Positions 19,973-29,004 of a stretch of DNA of 64,000 nucleotides are shown here, one piece after another (the stretch's first letter is position 1; each line of letters starts with the position of its first letter). Source of the DNA: Comamonas odontotermitis (GTDB taxonomy: Bacteria > Pseudomonadota > Gammaproteobacteria > Burkholderiales > Burkholderiaceae_C). The stretch spans positions 1-64,000 of the forward strand of contig NZ_JACHKZ010000009.1 of the NCBI RefSeq assembly GCF_014207855.1, given 5' to 3'. Position numbers and translations under genes: made by a program. The notes under the pieces are model-generated. The model was not told the origin of the DNA and did not search any database. It saw only the letters and a list, made by a program, of their open reading frames with translations.

Positions 19973-21517
19973 TCAGCCCAACTGTACCGGCACGAAAATC
20001 TTCTGCCCGTTGCGCTCGATCAACAAGGCCACCGATTTGTCGGATTGCGCCACTTGTTTACGCAGTTCGTCAATTCCCGTCACCGCTGCGCCATTGACGG
20101 ACAGCACCACGTCCCCAGGCTGCACCCCTGCCAGGGCCGCGGGGCCAGCGGCCTGCTCCACGATCAGACCGTTCTTGCTGCCGCTCGCCTGCTTTTCCTG
20201 CGGCGTGAGCTCGCGCAGCGCCAGGCCCAGCTTGCCTTTGCCCACCTTGTCATTGCTGGCCACCTGCTCGCCCTTGCCTGTGTTGCCACCCAGGGTCGCC
20301 TGCACCGTGGTCTGCTTGCCCTGGCGCCATACCTGCAGGCGGGCCTCCGCGCCCGGCCGTGCAGTGGCTATGGCAGCAGGCAGATCATTGGAAGAGACGA
20401 TGGCCTGGCCGTTGTAGCCGGTGATCACATCGCCAGGCTGCAAGCCAGCCTTGTCTGCGGGGCCGTCCTTTTCCACGCTGGCCACCAGCGCACCTTCGGG
20501 CTTGGGCAGCTTGAAGGAATCGGCAAAGGCCTGGTTCACCTCCTGAATCACGACGCCCAACCGCGCGTGGTTCACCTTGCCGTGCTCCACAATCTGGTCC
20601 TTGATGTTGACCGCCAGGTCGATCGGGATCGCAAACGACAGGCCCTGGTAGCCGCCGCTCTTGCTGTAGATCTGCGAATTGATACCCACCACCTCGCCTC
20701 GGGTGTTCAAAAGCGGGCCTCCCGAATTTCCGGGATTGACGGCCACATCGGTCTGGATGAAGGGAACAGCGCTGTCATCGGGCAAGGCGCGTCCCTTGGC
20801 GCTGACCACTCCGGCCGTCACCGAATTCTCGAAACCGAAGGGCGAACCAATGGCCAGTACCCATTCGCCCTGCTGAACAGCCTTGGAGTCACCCAGCCGC
20901 GCCACCGGCAAGTCCTTGGCATCGATCTTGATGACGGCGATGTCGGTCTTGGGATCGGTGCCCAGCACCTTGGCCTTGAATTCACGGCGGTCGGTGAGCT
21001 TGACAGTCACTGTTTTGGCACCCTTGACCACGTGCGCGTTGGTCAGGATCGTGCCATCGGGGCTGATGATGAAGCCCGAGCCTTCGCCTGCCGTTGGCAC
21101 TTCCTGCGGAATCTGGCGGCCAAAGCCACGCATGCCTTGCTGCGGAACCGCAAAGCCAAACTGCCTGAAGAACTGCTGCATCGGATCGCCCGGGTCCATC
21201 TGCTGGCCACGATTGGCCGAAGGGGCCGTGTCGCTGTCATCTCCATCATCCTCGTCGTTGCCGACCTTGCGCGTACCTCGCACACTGATATTGACCACGG
21301 ATGGCCCCGCCTGTGCCGTAATGGCAGCGAAATTGGGCACACTGACCGCGGGCGCCATGGTGCCTGCAGCCTGTGCCACGACTGCAGGCACTGCCTGCGC
21401 ATTCGCACTCCACTGCATATGCTGTACGGCCGTAGCGCCCACGCCGCCCAGAACACCTGCCGCCAGCAAGGCGGCAACCAGCCTTTTGGAACCCAGTTGA
21501 AAAGAAGGGGTGGACAT
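19973..21517 (-). CDS. Do-family (DegP/DegQ) periplasmic serine protease
   Basis: The 514-residue HtrA protease has an N-terminal signal or anchor segment (about 12-30), a trypsin-like domain with the triad H162 (TNAHVV), D192 (KTDIAVIKID) and S265 (NPGNSGGPLL), and two PDZ domains. An unusually acidic insert (GNDEDDGDDSDTAPSANRG, about 86-104) occupies the LA-loop region. It degrades or refolds periplasmic proteins. It follows the two-component genes on the same strand, and a possible response-regulator box at 21575-21590 lies 58 bases upstream. A second paralogue is encoded at 61802-63271. Confidence 0.92.
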   Translation of the reverse strand: MSTPSFQLGSKRLVAALLAAGVLGGVGATAVQHMQWSANAQAVPAVVAQAAGTMAPAVSVPNFAAITAQAGPSVVNISVRGTRKVGNDEDDGDDSDTAPSANRGQQMDPGDPMQQFFRQFGFAVPQQGMRGFGRQIPQEVPTAGEGSGFIISPDGTILTNAHVVKGAKTVTVKLTDRREFKAKVLGTDPKTDIAVIKIDAKDLPVARLGDSKAVQQGEWVLAIGSPFGFENSVTAGVVSAKGRALPDDSAVPFIQTDVAVNPGNSGGPLLNTRGEVVGINSQIYSKSGGYQGLSFAIPIDLAVNIKDQIVEHGKVNHARLGVVIQEVNQAFADSFKLPKPEGALVASVEKDGPADKAGLQPGDVITGYNGQAIVSSNDLPAAIATARPGAEARLQVWRQGKQTTVQATLGGNTGKGEQVASNDKVGKGKLGLALRELTPQEKQASGSKNGLIVEQAAGPAALAGVQPGDVVLSVNGAAVTGIDELRKQVAQSDKSVALLIERNGQKIFVPVQLG

Positions 21518-21574
21518 TTTTTGAACTCCTCTGACGCATTCAGTCTGTCGATGGCGCTACTGTGCCAGCGCAGA

Positions 21575-21590
21575 CTTAGAGGAAGCTTAG
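21575..21590 (-). promoter_or_regulatory. Direct-repeat box of OmpR/PmrA type upstream of degP-like gene
   Basis: CTTAG-AGGAAG-CTTAG is a direct repeat with 11-bp centre-to-centre spacing, the geometry of OmpR-family response-regulator sites. It resembles the PmrA/QseB half-site YTTAAK. It sits between the sensor kinase gene and the protease gene. Confidence 0.5.
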
Positions 21591-21730
21591 GCTGGCTTTG
21601 CAGTGCAGAGGATGGCAGTGGCGGTTGCCCGGCCTGCAGCAATGCCCCGGCATGGATGCAGACAGGCGAATCGGCCAGGCATAAAGCGATCAAAAAAAGT
21701 AGCTAAATGCAGATACCGGTCATGCACTGG

Positions 21731-23161
21731 TCATGCGCCAGATGCAGAAATCGCATCAAAAAACACCCGAATCCGCAGTCCACCGAGAAGCGGCGAATCG
21801 TCCAGCGCCAGGCGAGCGCCATGCTGGCGGGCCACCGCATTCACGATGGCCAGGCCCAGGCCGCTGCCATGGGCCACCGTACCGGGTACGCGGTAGAACC
21901 TGTCGAGCACGCGCTCACGTTCTGCAGCAGCAATGCCGGGGCCGCTGTCTTCCACAGTGAGGACTGCAGAGCTGCGCCCGGCAACACTGGAGCTGCTGGC
22001 CTCGTCAGCTGCCCTGCCCCAGCTGCACTGCACCTGGCCGCCTTCCGGTGTATAGCGCAGCGCATTTTCCAGCAGGTTGCGCAGCAGCAGCGCCAGCGCA
22101 TCGGGCTGGCCGGTGATGGCCGGTTGCGCCGCATCTGCCGCAAACGCCAGGTGCAAACCCGCCTGCTGCGCCAGCGGCTGCAGCTCATCGACCGAGCGCT
22201 GGCACAGCAAGGCCATGTCCACCGCCTGGAGCGTAGCAGCCTGTATCTGCCCCGCTTCCTGCCGCGCCAGGGACAGCAGCTGCTCCACCATGCGGGTGGC
22301 CCGGTCGATACCGGCAGTGACACGTTCGCCCGCAACACGGCGGGCTGCGTCATCCGGGGCGCGGGCCAGGCTCTGCACCTGCAGGCGCAGGGCTGCCAGT
22401 GGCGAACGCAGTTCATGCGCGGCATCACCCACAAAGCGCTGCAGCGCATCAAATGCAGCCTGAAGCCGGGCGAGCAACAGGTTCATCTCTTGCACCAGGG
22501 GCTGCACTTCCAGCGGCAGGTCGGCATCGGGCAGAGGTGAAAGGTCATCGGCCCTGCGCGCTGCCAGCTGGCTGCGCGTGCGCTGCAACGGCGCCAGGGT
22601 GCGTGTCACCACCCACCACACCACCAGCATGATGAGCGGCGCAAGCAGCAGCACTGGCACGATGGAGCGCAGCGCCACATCGCCCGCCATCTGACGACGG
22701 GAGGCGATCTCCTGCGCCACCTGAATCACCTGCGTGGGCGTCTGCAGCGCATAGATGCGAAACGCCGTGCCATGCGCCCGGGCATCGCTGAAGCCCAGCA
22801 CAGCCACCTGCGGCAGCAGGCGCGCATTGCTGGAGCGATAGAGCATGATGCCGTCGGCACGCCAGATCTGCACGATCATGTCCTGAGCCTTGGCCTGCGG
22901 GTCGGCCAGCGCATCGGATGCCACCTCGGACGCCAGCCCCGCCGACAGTGCCAGCGCGATGCGCTGCATCTGGCCATCAAACAGTGCTTCGGTCTCCGCC
23001 CGCGCCGTACGGTAGATGCTGAACGCCTGCAGGCAAGCGGCCACGGCCACCACAGCGAGCAAGGCCCAGGTCAGCCTGGCGCGAAGCGAGAAAGGCTTGG
23101 CCGCATGCACGCCGGCGGCATTGGAAGCGCGCTGGCCGGATGCATTCACCTGCGGCATCAC
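21731..23161 (-). CDS. Sensor histidine kinase (QseC/TctE-like)
   Basis: The 476-residue membrane kinase has TM1 near 29-47, a periplasmic sensor of about 120 residues, TM2 (VLLLAPLIMLVVWWVV), a HAMP-like linker, an H-box AAHELRSPLAAL with phospho-accepting His near 250, N-box NLLENALRY, G1 DSGPGI, F-box DRFYR and G2 GSGLGLAIV. It phosphorylates the response regulator encoded upstream, with which it overlaps by four bases (ATGA). The domain layout resembles QseC, PmrB and TctE; the signal is unknown. Its periplasmic domain and the protease gene downstream suggest envelope sensing, which is inference. Confidence 0.92.
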   Translation of the reverse strand: MMPQVNASGQRASNAAGVHAAKPFSLRARLTWALLAVVAVAACLQAFSIYRTARAETEALFDGQMQRIALALSAGLASEVASDALADPQAKAQDMIVQIWRADGIMLYRSSNARLLPQVAVLGFSDARAHGTAFRIYALQTPTQVIQVAQEIASRRQMAGDVALRSIVPVLLLAPLIMLVVWWVVTRTLAPLQRTRSQLAARRADDLSPLPDADLPLEVQPLVQEMNLLLARLQAAFDALQRFVGDAAHELRSPLAALRLQVQSLARAPDDAARRVAGERVTAGIDRATRMVEQLLSLARQEAGQIQAATLQAVDMALLCQRSVDELQPLAQQAGLHLAFAADAAQPAITGQPDALALLLRNLLENALRYTPEGGQVQCSWGRAADEASSSSVAGRSSAVLTVEDSGPGIAAAERERVLDRFYRVPGTVAHGSGLGLAIVNAVARQHGARLALDDSPLLGGLRIRVFFDAISASGA

Positions 23162-23841
23162 GGCGCGCTTCCTATCTCTGGCTGCTCTGCTGGCACCAGA
23201 TAGCCCAGGCCCCGCACGTTCTGGATCAGATCCGCCCCCAGCTTCTTGCGCACGCCATGGATGTAGACCTCGACGGCATTGCTGCTGACATCATCCCGCC
23301 AGGAGTACAGTTTTTCCTCCAGCTGGGGGCGAGAGAGCACCCGGCCCGGCCGGGCGATCAAGGGTTCCAGCACCGCCCACTCACGGGCAGAAAGGTTGAC
23401 CGGGCTGCCATCGACAAAAGCCTCGTGCGTGGCGGGCACAATGCGCACCTTGCCCCAGACGTACTCGGGCTCGGCCCGGCCGTTGGCACGGCGCACCAAT
23501 GCACGAATCCGCGCAAACAACTCGTCAAGATCGTAGGGTTTGATGATGTAATCGTCTGCCCCTGCGTCCAGACCTGCCACACGGTCGGCGATGGCGTCGC
23601 GCGCGGTGGCAATCAGCACGGGTGTGCGCATCCTGCGGGCACGCATGCCGCGCAGCACCTGCAGTCCGTCCAGCCGGGGCAGCCCCAGGTCCAGCAGAAC
23701 CAGGTCATAGCCGCCGGTGGCGAGCGCCGTCTCCGCCATGGCGCCATCCTTGACCCAGTCCACCGCCCAGGATTCGGCGCGCAGCGCGTCCAGCACCACT
23801 TCGCCAATCATCTGATCATCTTCTACCAGCAATATGCGCAT
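23158..23841 (-). CDS. OmpR-family response regulator (QseB/TctD-like)
   Basis: The 227-residue regulator has a receiver domain with acidic pocket EDD at 7-9, phospho-acceptor D51 in LVLLDLGLP and Lys in IIKPYDLDELFARI. A winged-helix DNA-binding domain follows (SAREWAVLEPLIARPGRVLSR, YSWRDDVSSNAVEVYIHGVRKKLG). The ATG at 23841 starts MRILLVEDDQM as in the family. It is the first gene of an apparent RR-kinase-protease unit. The AT-rich region upstream probably holds its promoter. Confidence 0.94.
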   Translation of the reverse strand: MRILLVEDDQMIGEVVLDALRAESWAVDWVKDGAMAETALATGGYDLVLLDLGLPRLDGLQVLRGMRARRMRTPVLIATARDAIADRVAGLDAGADDYIIKPYDLDELFARIRALVRRANGRAEPEYVWGKVRIVPATHEAFVDGSPVNLSAREWAVLEPLIARPGRVLSRPQLEEKLYSWRDDVSSNAVEVYIHGVRKKLGADLIQNVRGLGYLVPAEQPEIGSAP

Positions 23842-24417
23842 GCGTGAATTATGGCGCCCAGAAGGAAAAAGGGCTGGCCGCCGCAATGGCCGCCAGCCCG
23901 ATTCCAGAACAGAAGCGTAAAAAAATCAGCTGCAAACAGTGTGCCAATCACACCGCCTGCAGCTGATCATCACGCAAAGGTATTGGTTGGCCAATACCAA
24001 AGGCAGCATCTGCTTGTTCTCACCCTCATGAGGCAGATGTGCTCTCCTCTTCCCCCTCCTTGGAGAGCTTCATTGTATTGAAATAAACTTTTAGATATAT
24101 GTAAACTATCGAACACCGAATCCGTTTAGCAACAAAATTGCAATTTATGGGGTACACGGCCCCCTCCTGAGCACCAATAGATAGAAATACTTAGTTTTTG
24201 TTTTTAAAAGAAAATTTCAAAAATTTCTCATGAAAATTGATGGTTTTATCCAACTGTCAACAACTTTCAGAGTATTTTCCGCACAAAGTTTGCGCCATTC
24301 GGTTGCATCTATGAAAGGCTTGCACTGGCGGGTTCATAGATCGGTGGTTGGCAACGCCCTTCCAGCCAGCTCTGCAACTCCCGACAGTCGCCTGTGCCAT
24401 GGGACAATACGCCCCCT
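23842..24417. other. Long AT-rich intergenic region between the response regulator and hpnD
   Basis: About 576 bases without a supportable gene separate two divergent units. The stretch from about 24060 to 24260 is much richer in A+T than its surroundings. The only open frame (24230-24421, 63 codons) has no family resemblance or Shine-Dalgarno site. A perfect palindrome lies at 23979-23998, and a CATCTGC/GCAGATG inverted repeat at 24007-24039. Promoters for both flanking genes must lie here. Confidence 0.6.
23979..23998. promoter_or_regulatory. Perfect palindrome, possible operator
   Basis: GGTATTGG, four-base centre TTGG and CCAATACC form a symmetric site 138 bases upstream of the response-regulator start. 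No T-run follows, so it is more likely a protein-binding site than a terminator. Confidence 0.4.
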
Positions 24418-25260
24418 ATGACCACGCCCCAGCAGTACGTTCAAGACAAGGCCGCCGCATCCGGCAGCAGCTTCTACTACGCCTTCCTCTTTCTTCCCAA
24501 GGATCGCCGGGCCGCCATCACGGCCTTTTATGCCTTTTGCCGCGAAGTGGATGATGTCGTTGACGAAGTGAGCGACCCGGGCGTTGCCGCCACCAAACTG
24601 GCCTGGTGGCAGTCCGAAGTCAGAAAGAGCTTTGCCGGCCAGCCCAGCCATCCGGTGATGCAGGCACTGATGCCGTACGCCGCGCCGTTCGAGATCAAGG
24701 CCGAACATCTGCTGGCGGTGATCGAAGGCTGCCAGATGGATCTGGAGCAGACGCGCTACCTCGATTTTGCAGGCCTGCAGCGCTATTGCCATCTGGTGGC
24801 AGGGGTCGTAGGCGAAGTTGCCGCGCGCATTTTTGGCCAGACCAGCGAGCAGACCACGCAATACGCCCACAAGCTGGGGCTGGCGTTTCAACTGACCAAC
24901 ATCATCCGTGATGTGGGCGAAGACGCCATCCGGGGCCGCATCTACCTGCCGGTGGAGGAGCTGCAGCGGTTCGATGTGAAGGCGCACGAGATACTGAACC
25001 GCAAGTACTCTGACCGCTTTGCCGCGCTGATGCGTTTTCAGGCCGAGCGTGCGCACCGGCTGTATGACGAGGCGCTTGCGCTGCTGCCCCCGCAGGACCG
25101 GCGCACGCAAAAACCCGGCCTGATGATGGCCAGCATCTACCGCACGCTGCTGCGCGAGATCGAGGCCGATCAGTTTCAGGTGCTGCACCAGCGGGTGAGC
25201 CTCACGCCGCTGCGCAAGCTGTGGCTGGCCTGGCGCGTGCAGGCGCTAGGGCGCATGTAA
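24418..25260 (+). CDS. hpnD: Presqualene diphosphate synthase HpnD
   Basis: HpnD condenses two farnesyl diphosphates to presqualene diphosphate, the first step of the HpnCDE squalene route. The 280-residue product starts MTTPQQYVQDKAAASGSSFYY and has FCREVDDVVDEV (about 41-51) and LTNIIRDVGEDAIRGRIYLP, the two Asp-rich Mg2+-binding motifs of trans-isoprenyl synthases. The ATG at 24418 fits family starts better than 24394. hpnE starts six bases after its stop, so the two are cotranscribed. Confidence 0.94.
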   Translation: MTTPQQYVQDKAAASGSSFYYAFLFLPKDRRAAITAFYAFCREVDDVVDEVSDPGVAATKLAWWQSEVRKSFAGQPSHPVMQALMPYAAPFEIKAEHLLAVIEGCQMDLEQTRYLDFAGLQRYCHLVAGVVGEVAARIFGQTSEQTTQYAHKLGLAFQLTNIIRDVGEDAIRGRIYLPVEELQRFDVKAHEILNRKYSDRFAALMRFQAERAHRLYDEALALLPPQDRRTQKPGLMMASIYRTLLREIEADQFQVLHQRVSLTPLRKLWLAWRVQALGRM

Positions 25261-25266
25261 GCTGGC

Positions 25267-26568
25267 ATGGCGACACACAAGCGCATTGCCATCATCGGCG
25301 GCGGCTGGGCTGGCATGGCCGCAGCGGTGGAGCTGGCCTTCTCCACACCGCACCAGATCACTGTGTACGAAGCTGCTGCCCAGTGGGGTGGGCGTGCGCG
25401 TGGCCTGGCATTGCAACTGCCCGGCGGGGAGACATGTACCGCCGACAACGGCCAGCACATCCTGATTGGTGCCTACACCACCTGCCGCACCCTGATGGAG
25501 CGCGTCGGCATCCACGCCGAGGCAGCTTTCACGCAGGTACCGCTGTCCATGCGCTACCCCGATGGCAGCGGCATCCGGTTTCCAGACTGGCCCACGCCCT
25601 GGGACGCGCTGTGGGGCATCGCCAGCGCCCGAGGTTGGTCGCTGGCCGAGCGGGCGCAGCTACTGGCCCGAGCCACACGCTGGCGGCTTCAGGGCTTTGA
25701 TTGCGCCCCGAAGGCGACTGTGGCCGACCTGTGCGCAGGATTGCCAGAGCGCCTGCTGGCCGAGTTCTTTGATCCGCTGTGCATATCAGCACTGAACACG
25801 CCCATCAGCCAGGCGAGCGGCCGCGTTTTCCTGCGCGTGCTGCAAGACAGCCTGTTTGCCACCCGCAAAGGCTCGCAATTCTGGCTGCCGCAGATCGACC
25901 TGGGCAACCTCTTTCCCGGAACAGCCGCACAGTGGCTGGCAGCGCGCGGCCACAGCGGCTATACCAGCCGCCGAGTGCAGCACCTCAGCGCCGCGCCCCA
26001 GGGCGGCTGGCTGGTTCAGGGCATTCCGTTCGATGCAGTGGTGCTGGCAGCGTCGCCCTGGCAAGCAGCGCGCCTGGTGGCTGGCGCACAGATACCCGCA
26101 GCCGACTGGTTGCAGGCTGCCTGCGCGCTGGAGCATACGGCCATCGCCACCGTCTACGCCTGGAACCCGGCCACGCTACCATCAGGCCACAGCCTGCCTG
26201 CGCCACTGCTTGCGCTGCGCAATACCGCCGAGCATCCTGCGCAGTTCGTGTTTGACCGGGGCCAGCTGGGTGGTCCGGCGGGCTTGCTGGCTTTCGTCAT
26301 CAGCACCAGCGTTGGTGGCCGGGCACAGATCGAGCAGCAGGTCATCGCCCAGGGGCAAGCCCAGCTGGGCCTGGCCCTGCAGCCGCTGCAGACCGTGGTG
26401 GAAAAGCGCGCCACCTTTGCCTGCACGCCGGGCCTTGCCCGGCCCGATATGCAGGTGGCGCCAGCACTGGTGGCCTGCGGCGACTACATCGATGGCCCCT
26501 ACCCCGCCACGCTGGAAGGCGCCGTGCGCAGCGGCGTTGCGGCGGCACGTGCGCTGGCCCATTTTTAG
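25267..26568 (+). CDS. hpnE: Hydroxysqualene dehydroxylase HpnE
   Basis: HpnE is an FAD-dependent amine-oxidase-fold enzyme that reductively removes the hydroxyl of hydroxysqualene to give squalene. The 433-residue product has the dinucleotide-binding motif IAIIGGGWAGMAAAVELA (about 7-24), followed by an acid E, an ARGLAL segment and a C-terminal FAD-contact region ACGDYIDGPYPATLEGAVRSG. It is tightly coupled to hpnD. No squalene-hopene cyclase gene is seen here, so the fate of squalene is not determined by this window. Confidence 0.93.
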   Translation: MATHKRIAIIGGGWAGMAAAVELAFSTPHQITVYEAAAQWGGRARGLALQLPGGETCTADNGQHILIGAYTTCRTLMERVGIHAEAAFTQVPLSMRYPDGSGIRFPDWPTPWDALWGIASARGWSLAERAQLLARATRWRLQGFDCAPKATVADLCAGLPERLLAEFFDPLCISALNTPISQASGRVFLRVLQDSLFATRKGSQFWLPQIDLGNLFPGTAAQWLAARGHSGYTSRRVQHLSAAPQGGWLVQGIPFDAVVLAASPWQAARLVAGAQIPAADWLQAACALEHTAIATVYAWNPATLPSGHSLPAPLLALRNTAEHPAQFVFDRGQLGGPAGLLAFVISTSVGGRAQIEQQVIAQGQAQLGLALQPLQTVVEKRATFACTPGLARPDMQVAPALVACGDYIDGPYPATLEGAVRSGVAAARALAHF

Positions 26569-26642
26569 CGCTATCCTATCAAGAGCATATTGCGCAGTAT
26601 TGACAATCGCGGCAAGCCGATTTCTCTGCTTTCAACAGCGGT

Positions 26643-27386
26643 TCATCGATCTGGCCGCCCCAGCAACAGGCACAGCTCGGCCAGATCACGCACCATGGCC
26701 TGAGGCGCCTGGCTGGCAAGCGGCCACTGCAGATGGGTGGCGCTTGCGGCAGCCTGGTGGTAATCCAGCTCCTGGCGTTGCACCCAGGCTGCCTGCATGC
26801 CGCAGGCCAGTGCGCCTTCCACATCCAGCGCGGCATCGTCTCCCACGTGCAGAAAGGCTGCCAGCGGCACGGCAATCGCCTGCGATGCCGCCGTGAAAAT
26901 ACCCACATGAGGCTTGGCCACGCCTACTTCATGGGCGCTGGCACAGGCTGCAAACCAGGGCGCCAGCCCCACCCAGTCCAGCCGCGCATTGCCGTTGGAG
27001 ACGGCGACCAGGGGGTAGCGCGCCGACAGCCACGCCAGCGAATCCTCCACCTCGGCAAACCATGTCACCTGATTGCGCGCCGCGTAAAACTGCGCAAACG
27101 TGGGTTCGACCAGCGCCTCGTCCTCGCCAGCCTGCAGCAGCGCGCGGCGAATGAACTGCTGGCGGAAATGCGTCATGTCATGGGCCTTGTGCACAAAATC
27201 GTCGCGCACCGACTGGCGAATGGCCCCGGCCACCACCTTGTCCTGCAGCAGGGCAGCCGTGGCAGGAGCATGTTCACTCAGAAAGCGGTGTTGCGCCGCT
27301 TCTGCTGCCTTGAGGGTGGGCAGCACGGGCCACAAGGTGTCGTCCAGGTCGAGGCTGATGGCACGGATACGGTCAATATCAAGCAT
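26643..27386 (-). CDS. HAD superfamily hydrolase (subfamily IA)
   Basis: The 247-residue cytosolic protein has motif I SLDLDDTLWPVLP (nucleophile D13, acid D15), motif II VSNGNARLD, a Lys in GVAKPHVGIF and motif IV HVGDDAALDVEGA. The helical cap between motif I and II marks it as a type IA phosphatase. Substrates of such enzymes include nucleotides and sugar phosphates and cannot be chosen here. The ATG at 27386 begins directly before the conserved motif. It diverges from hemH, with a 71-base gap. Confidence 0.88.
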   Translation of the reverse strand: MLDIDRIRAISLDLDDTLWPVLPTLKAAEAAQHRFLSEHAPATAALLQDKVVAGAIRQSVRDDFVHKAHDMTHFRQQFIRRALLQAGEDEALVEPTFAQFYAARNQVTWFAEVEDSLAWLSARYPLVAVSNGNARLDWVGLAPWFAACASAHEVGVAKPHVGIFTAASQAIAVPLAAFLHVGDDAALDVEGALACGMQAAWVQRQELDYHQAAASATHLQWPLASQAPQAMVRDLAELCLLLGRPDR

Positions 27387-27457
27387 GGCATGTATTTTGC
27401 CTACTTTGAGCAAGTCCTTGGCCCTCACCCCCACGGCCAAGCTGCGACAATGGCCGC

Positions 27458-28510
27458 ATGGTTTCAAGCCCCAGCCCCCTCTCCGGCACCGAACCCCAGA
27501 TCACCACCGGCATCCTGCTGTGCAACCTGGGCACGCCCGACGCTCCCACCGCCGCCGCCACCCGCCGCTATCTGGCCGAATTTCTGAGCGACCCCCGCGT
27601 GGTCGAGATTCCGCCCATAGTCTGGAAGCCTCTGCTGCACGGTGTCATCCTGCGTACCCGCCCTGCCAAATCGGCCGCCAAGTACCAGACCGTGTGGATG
27701 CCCGAAGGCTCTCCGCTCGCCGTCTGGACCGAAAAGCAAGCCAAGCTGCTGCGCGGCTGGCTGGGCGAAGCCGGCCATCGCGTACGGGTGCGGCCTGCCA
27801 TGCGCTATGGCAACCCTTCCATTGCGAGCCAGCTCGACGCTTTTGTGGCCGAAGGCGTGAGCCGGGTACTGGTGCTGCCGCTGTATCCGCAGTACTCGGC
27901 CACCACCACGGCAAGCGTGGTCGACGCCGTGGGCGCCTGGAGCCGTGGCGTGCGCGCCCTCCCCGAGCTGCGCTTCGTAAACGATTACCACCGCCACCCC
28001 GGCTACATTGCCGCGCTGGCCGCATCGGTACGCAAACACTGGCAGCAGGAGGGACGCGCCGAAAAGCTGGTGCTGAGCTTTCACGGCATTCCCCAGCGCA
28101 ATGTGCGCCTGGGCGATCCGTACGAGCACCAATCGCGGGAAACTGCCACGCTGCTGGCCGCAGCGCTGGGGCTGCGTGAGGGCGAGTACATGGTCACCTT
28201 CCAGTCGCGCTTTGGCAAGGCCAAGTGGCTGGAGCCCTACACCGAACCCAGCCTGATCGCCCTCGCGCAGCAAGGCACCCGGCATGTGCAGGTCATGTGC
28301 CCCGGCTTTGCCGCCGATTGCCTGGAAACCCTGGAAGAGATCAACCAGGAGGTGCGCGAAGCCTTCATGCACGCTGGCGGCGAGCGGTTCGACTACATTC
28401 CCTGCCTGAACGACCAGCCCGCGTGGATCACCGCACTGTCCGAGCTGGCCCAGCAGCATCTGCAGGGCTGGTCAACCCAAGGCGCCAGCCCTGCGCAGAG
28501 GCCCGCATGA
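27458..28510 (+). CDS. hemH: Ferrochelatase
   Basis: HemH inserts Fe2+ into protoporphyrin IX to finish protoheme synthesis. The 350-residue product contains GILLCNLGTPDAP near the N-terminus, the catalytic His in LVLSFHGIPQRN (about 209) and the C-terminal region VQVMCPGFAADCLETLEEI, with two cysteines as in many proteobacterial forms. Length fits the family. Its stop overlaps the start of the GNAT gene (ATGA), making a hemH-GNAT-LonB-like coupled operon. Confidence 0.96.
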   Translation: MVSSPSPLSGTEPQITTGILLCNLGTPDAPTAAATRRYLAEFLSDPRVVEIPPIVWKPLLHGVILRTRPAKSAAKYQTVWMPEGSPLAVWTEKQAKLLRGWLGEAGHRVRVRPAMRYGNPSIASQLDAFVAEGVSRVLVLPLYPQYSATTTASVVDAVGAWSRGVRALPELRFVNDYHRHPGYIAALAASVRKHWQQEGRAEKLVLSFHGIPQRNVRLGDPYEHQSRETATLLAAALGLREGEYMVTFQSRFGKAKWLEPYTEPSLIALAQQGTRHVQVMCPGFAADCLETLEEINQEVREAFMHAGGERFDYIPCLNDQPAWITALSELAQQHLQGWSTQGASPAQRPA

Positions 28511-29004
28511 TGCAGCTTTGCCCTCTTGAAGCTGATACCTCCTGGGCAGTTCAGGTACGCCAGCTGACCATCCACCCTCACCAGCAGCCGTTCATCGGTG
28601 ATCTGGATGCCCTCCTGCAATCGCAGCAGCCGGGCGTGAGCCGCCACGTAATGGTGCAGGACGGCCAGACCGTTGGCTTTTTCCGGCTCGACGCGCAGTT
28701 TTCCGCAAGCCATCCGTTTGCACCGGAAGGTGCCCTGGGCCTGCGCTCCTTCTTTGTCGGCAGCAATTACCAGGGCCAGGGCCTGGCACGGCAGGCACTG
28801 CAGGCCATGCCCGCCTACATTCATCACCTGGGCCTGCCCGCCAGCCAGTTGTACCTGACGGTGAACTGCAAAAACGATGCGGCCTACCAGCTCTACCAGC
28901 GCAGCGGATTCGTGGCAACCGGCGAACTGTACCTGGGCGGCAGCTACGGGCCACAGCACATCATGTACCTGGCGCTGGCTGTGCCAGCCCCAGCTCCCCA
29001 ATGA
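28507..29004 (+). CDS. GNAT family N-acetyltransferase
   Basis: The 165-residue product has a GNAT core: VGFFRLDAQF strand, the acetyl-CoA pyrophosphate loop GSNYQGQGLARQAL (about 85-98) and the C-terminal motif NDAAYQLYQRSGFVATGEL. Such enzymes transfer acetyl groups to small molecules or protein N-termini; the substrate is unknown. The start at ATG 28507 overlaps the hemH stop by four bases. Its own stop overlaps the next gene by four bases, so all three are translationally coupled. Confidence 0.88.
   Translation: MMQLCPLEADTSWAVQVRQLTIHPHQQPFIGDLDALLQSQQPGVSRHVMVQDGQTVGFFRLDAQFSASHPFAPEGALGLRSFFVGSNYQGQGLARQALQAMPAYIHHLGLPASQLYLTVNCKNDAAYQLYQRSGFVATGELYLGGSYGPQHIMYLALAVPAPAPQ

Noticed and set aside
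24230-24421. 63-codon frame in the AT-rich gap
   Set aside because: No Shine-Dalgarno sequence, no recognisable family and overlap with the hpnD start region.
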